From NCBI RefSeq assembly GCF_030372765.1, contig NZ_JAUCMW010000019.1, forward strand, positions 1 to 64,000: a DNA stretch of 64,000 nucleotides. The letters are read 5' to 3'. The notes beneath the pieces were generated by a model. It was not told the DNA's origin. It did not search any database and saw only the letters and a program-made list of their open reading frames with translations. Positions within the stretch are counted from its first letter, which is position 1. Each line of letters begins with the position of its first letter. The position numbers were made by a program, and so were the translations under genes. The stretch is from Labilibaculum sp. K2S (GTDB lineage Bacteria; Bacteroidota; Bacteroidia; Bacteroidales; Marinifilaceae). Below, piece by piece: positions 62,701 through 64,000 of this stretch.

Positions 62701-64000
62701 ATGAAACAACTTGCAGCAATATTTTTATTGTGTTTATGCATCAATTTTGCTTATTCGCAGGAAAAAAGTACTGAAGAAAAACGTGGTGTAGCACTTCTGG
62801 CTTCGCCCAAAAAAGATAAAGTGTTGCTGCGTTGGGCGCCTAACCATCATATTCTTTGGAAGCAGGCCAGTACAAACGGCTATACTTTGGAACGGTTTGT
62901 TTTGTATCGAGATGGCAAACAATTGCCACAGCCCGAATACAAATTATTACAGGAAGGAATTAAAGCAAATAGTGAGCCATGGTGGGAAAATGCCATGCAG
63001 GATTCTCTTGCAGCCGATTACGATTGGCTTTGTGTAGCGGCTCAGGCTATTTATGGCAAAGAGTTCGAAATGATTGATGAAAAGCAAAATCCGATGATGC
63101 AGATGGTTTATAAAACCAGAGAACAGGAGAATCGGTTTTCATTTGCCATGTTTGCAGCCGATCAATCGGCCAGAGTGTCGAAGGCAATGGGATTGAATTA
63201 TACCGATACGGATATCAGGGAGAATGAAATGTATCTGTATCGGGTTTATCCTACCCATTTAACTGTTGAGGTGGATACGGGATATGTATATACGGGAGCA
63301 GCTGATTATCAACCCTTACAAAAACCATTGGGACTGCATGCTAAGGCAGATGGAAAAAGAGCATTAATTGTATGGAATCAATTTCTATTATCAACGACTT
63401 ACAATGCCTATATGGTAGAACGATCGGATGATGGAGGAAACTCTTTTCACTCAATAAGTGAATCGCCAATGGTTCTTACCTATGGCGATGATGGAGATAT
63501 TCCTATGGATATGATGAAGCCCGATTCCTTACCTGAATTGTTGAAAGAATATCAATATCGAATTTATGGGCGTACTGCTTTTGGCGAAACAGGCCCTTAT
63601 TCCGATGTGGTTAGTGCAATAGGGAGGCCACAGTATCAAATAGGATATGAAGATTTGGATCAGCAGATTAATGATAATGGAGAGGTGGAAATTCGATGGA
63701 AACTGGATTCCGTTGGAAAACAATATGTGAAGAATATGAAGGTGCTGAGAGCTGGCTCATCAACAGGAAATTTTAAGGATGTTTCGGGTGAGTTGAATGG
63801 GAAAGCCCGGTCTTTTGTTGATATGGAACCATTAAGCACCAATTATTATAAAATTAAGGCAACAGGAGTAAACGACGATAACTTCTATTCGGTGCCATTG
63901 CTGGTGCAGCTTCAGGATAGCATTCCTCCAGTGGCACCTCTAAATCTGCAAGGGCGGATCGATTCTACTGGTTTGGTGCACCTAAGTTGGGATGCAGGCA
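62701..64000 (+). CDS. Exported fibronectin type III repeat protein (3' partial)
   Basis: The frame starts at the ATG at 62701 and is still open at the right edge (433 codons seen). A signal peptide (MKQLAAIFLLCLCINFAYSQ) is followed by consecutive fibronectin-type modules: VLLRWAPNHHILWKQ and YTLERFVLYRDG (~40-80), GLHAKADGKRALIVWNQ (~215-330), VEIRWKLDSVGKQYVKNMKVLR (~345-420), and a last one starting PPVAPLNLQGRIDSTGLVHL. Proteins of this layout often accompany TANFOR toxins in Bacteroidota, which would make it part of the toxin-delivery locus; that association is from general family knowledge and needs the sequence beyond the window. Confidence 0.85.
   Translation, partial: MKQLAAIFLLCLCINFAYSQEKSTEEKRGVALLASPKKDKVLLRWAPNHHILWKQASTNGYTLERFVLYRDGKQLPQPEYKLLQEGIKANSEPWWENAMQDSLAADYDWLCVAAQAIYGKEFEMIDEKQNPMMQMVYKTREQENRFSFAMFAADQSARVSKAMGLNYTDTDIRENEMYLYRVYPTHLTVEVDTGYVYTGAADYQPLQKPLGLHAKADGKRALIVWNQFLLSTTYNAYMVERSDDGGNSFHSISESPMVLTYGDDGDIPMDMMKPDSLPELLKEYQYRIYGRTAFGETGPYSDVVSAIGRPQYQIGYEDLDQQINDNGEVEIRWKLDSVGKQYVKNMKVLRAGSSTGNFKDVSGELNGKARSFVDMEPLSTNYYKIKATGVNDDNFYSVPLLVQLQDSIPPVAPLNLQGRIDSTGLVHLSWDAG

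Overview
The window looks like an AT-rich chromosome segment from a member of the Bacteroidota, probably a marine or sediment Bacteroidales/Marinilabiliales-type organism; this is inference from gene content. The signs are two SusC/SusD pairs, a hybrid two-component regulator, type IX secretion sorting domains (types A and B), PorP/SprF and OmpA-type envelope proteins, Bacteroidota lipoprotein signals with acidic residues after the cysteine, and TAnnTTTG-type promoters. No rRNA, tRNA, transposase or CRISPR array was seen.

Layout. (1) 1-2.5 kb: the end of a large surface protein with calcium-binding-type repeats and a type A sorting domain, then a barrel/OmpA protein. (2) 2.5-21.7 kb: a minus-strand polysaccharide utilisation locus (PUL) for an N-acetylhexosamine-containing glycan: SusC, SusD, fasciclin lipoprotein, NagB, heparinase II/III-type lyase, GH20, SGNH esterase, sodium symporter, NagA, NagX-like acetyltransferase and a second GH20, ending in a clear terminator. 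A divergent LacI regulator faces the SusC gene, and two identical 12-bp palindromes lie between them. (3) 21.8-38.1 kb: a beta-1,4-galactan PUL: hybrid sensor/regulator, GH53, GH2, SusC, SusD, SusE-like binding protein and a second GH53. (4) 38.2-42.4 kb: a minus-strand pair, one encoding an FG-GAP protein with a type B sorting domain. (5) 42.9-64 kb: an envelope/polymorphic-toxin region: PorP/SprF-OmpA, an outer-membrane barrel protein, a 1516-residue secreted protein, a DUF6261-like gene, and a 1369-residue TANFOR/fibronectin-type protein with an HExxH motif and a C-terminal GH19-type lysozyme/chitinase tip. These are followed by a translationally coupled exported immunity candidate, an orphan toxin tip with its own immunity candidate, another orphan membrane protein, two further exported proteins, and the start of a fibronectin type III protein that leaves the window.

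How the genes work together. In the first PUL the SusC/D pair would import oligosaccharides. The periplasmic lyase, hexosaminidases and esterase would release N-acetylhexosamine, the symporter would import it, and NagA/NagB would feed it to fructose-6-phosphate. No hexosamine kinase, sulfatase or GH88 is visible. In the second PUL two GH53 endo-galactanases cut galactan and GH2 releases galactose.

The most unusual region is 50.7-59.8 kb. There, short palindromic repeats around CACGATTGCATCGTG, larger composite repeats and a 119-bp direct repeat sit between the toxin and immunity modules, and one orphan toxin reading frame begins inside a repeat. I read this as a repeat-bounded, exchangeable toxin-cassette locus that may be delivered by the adjoining PorP/SprF-linked envelope genes. 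A second unexplained signal is a ~102-bp element conserved between the two PUL operons.
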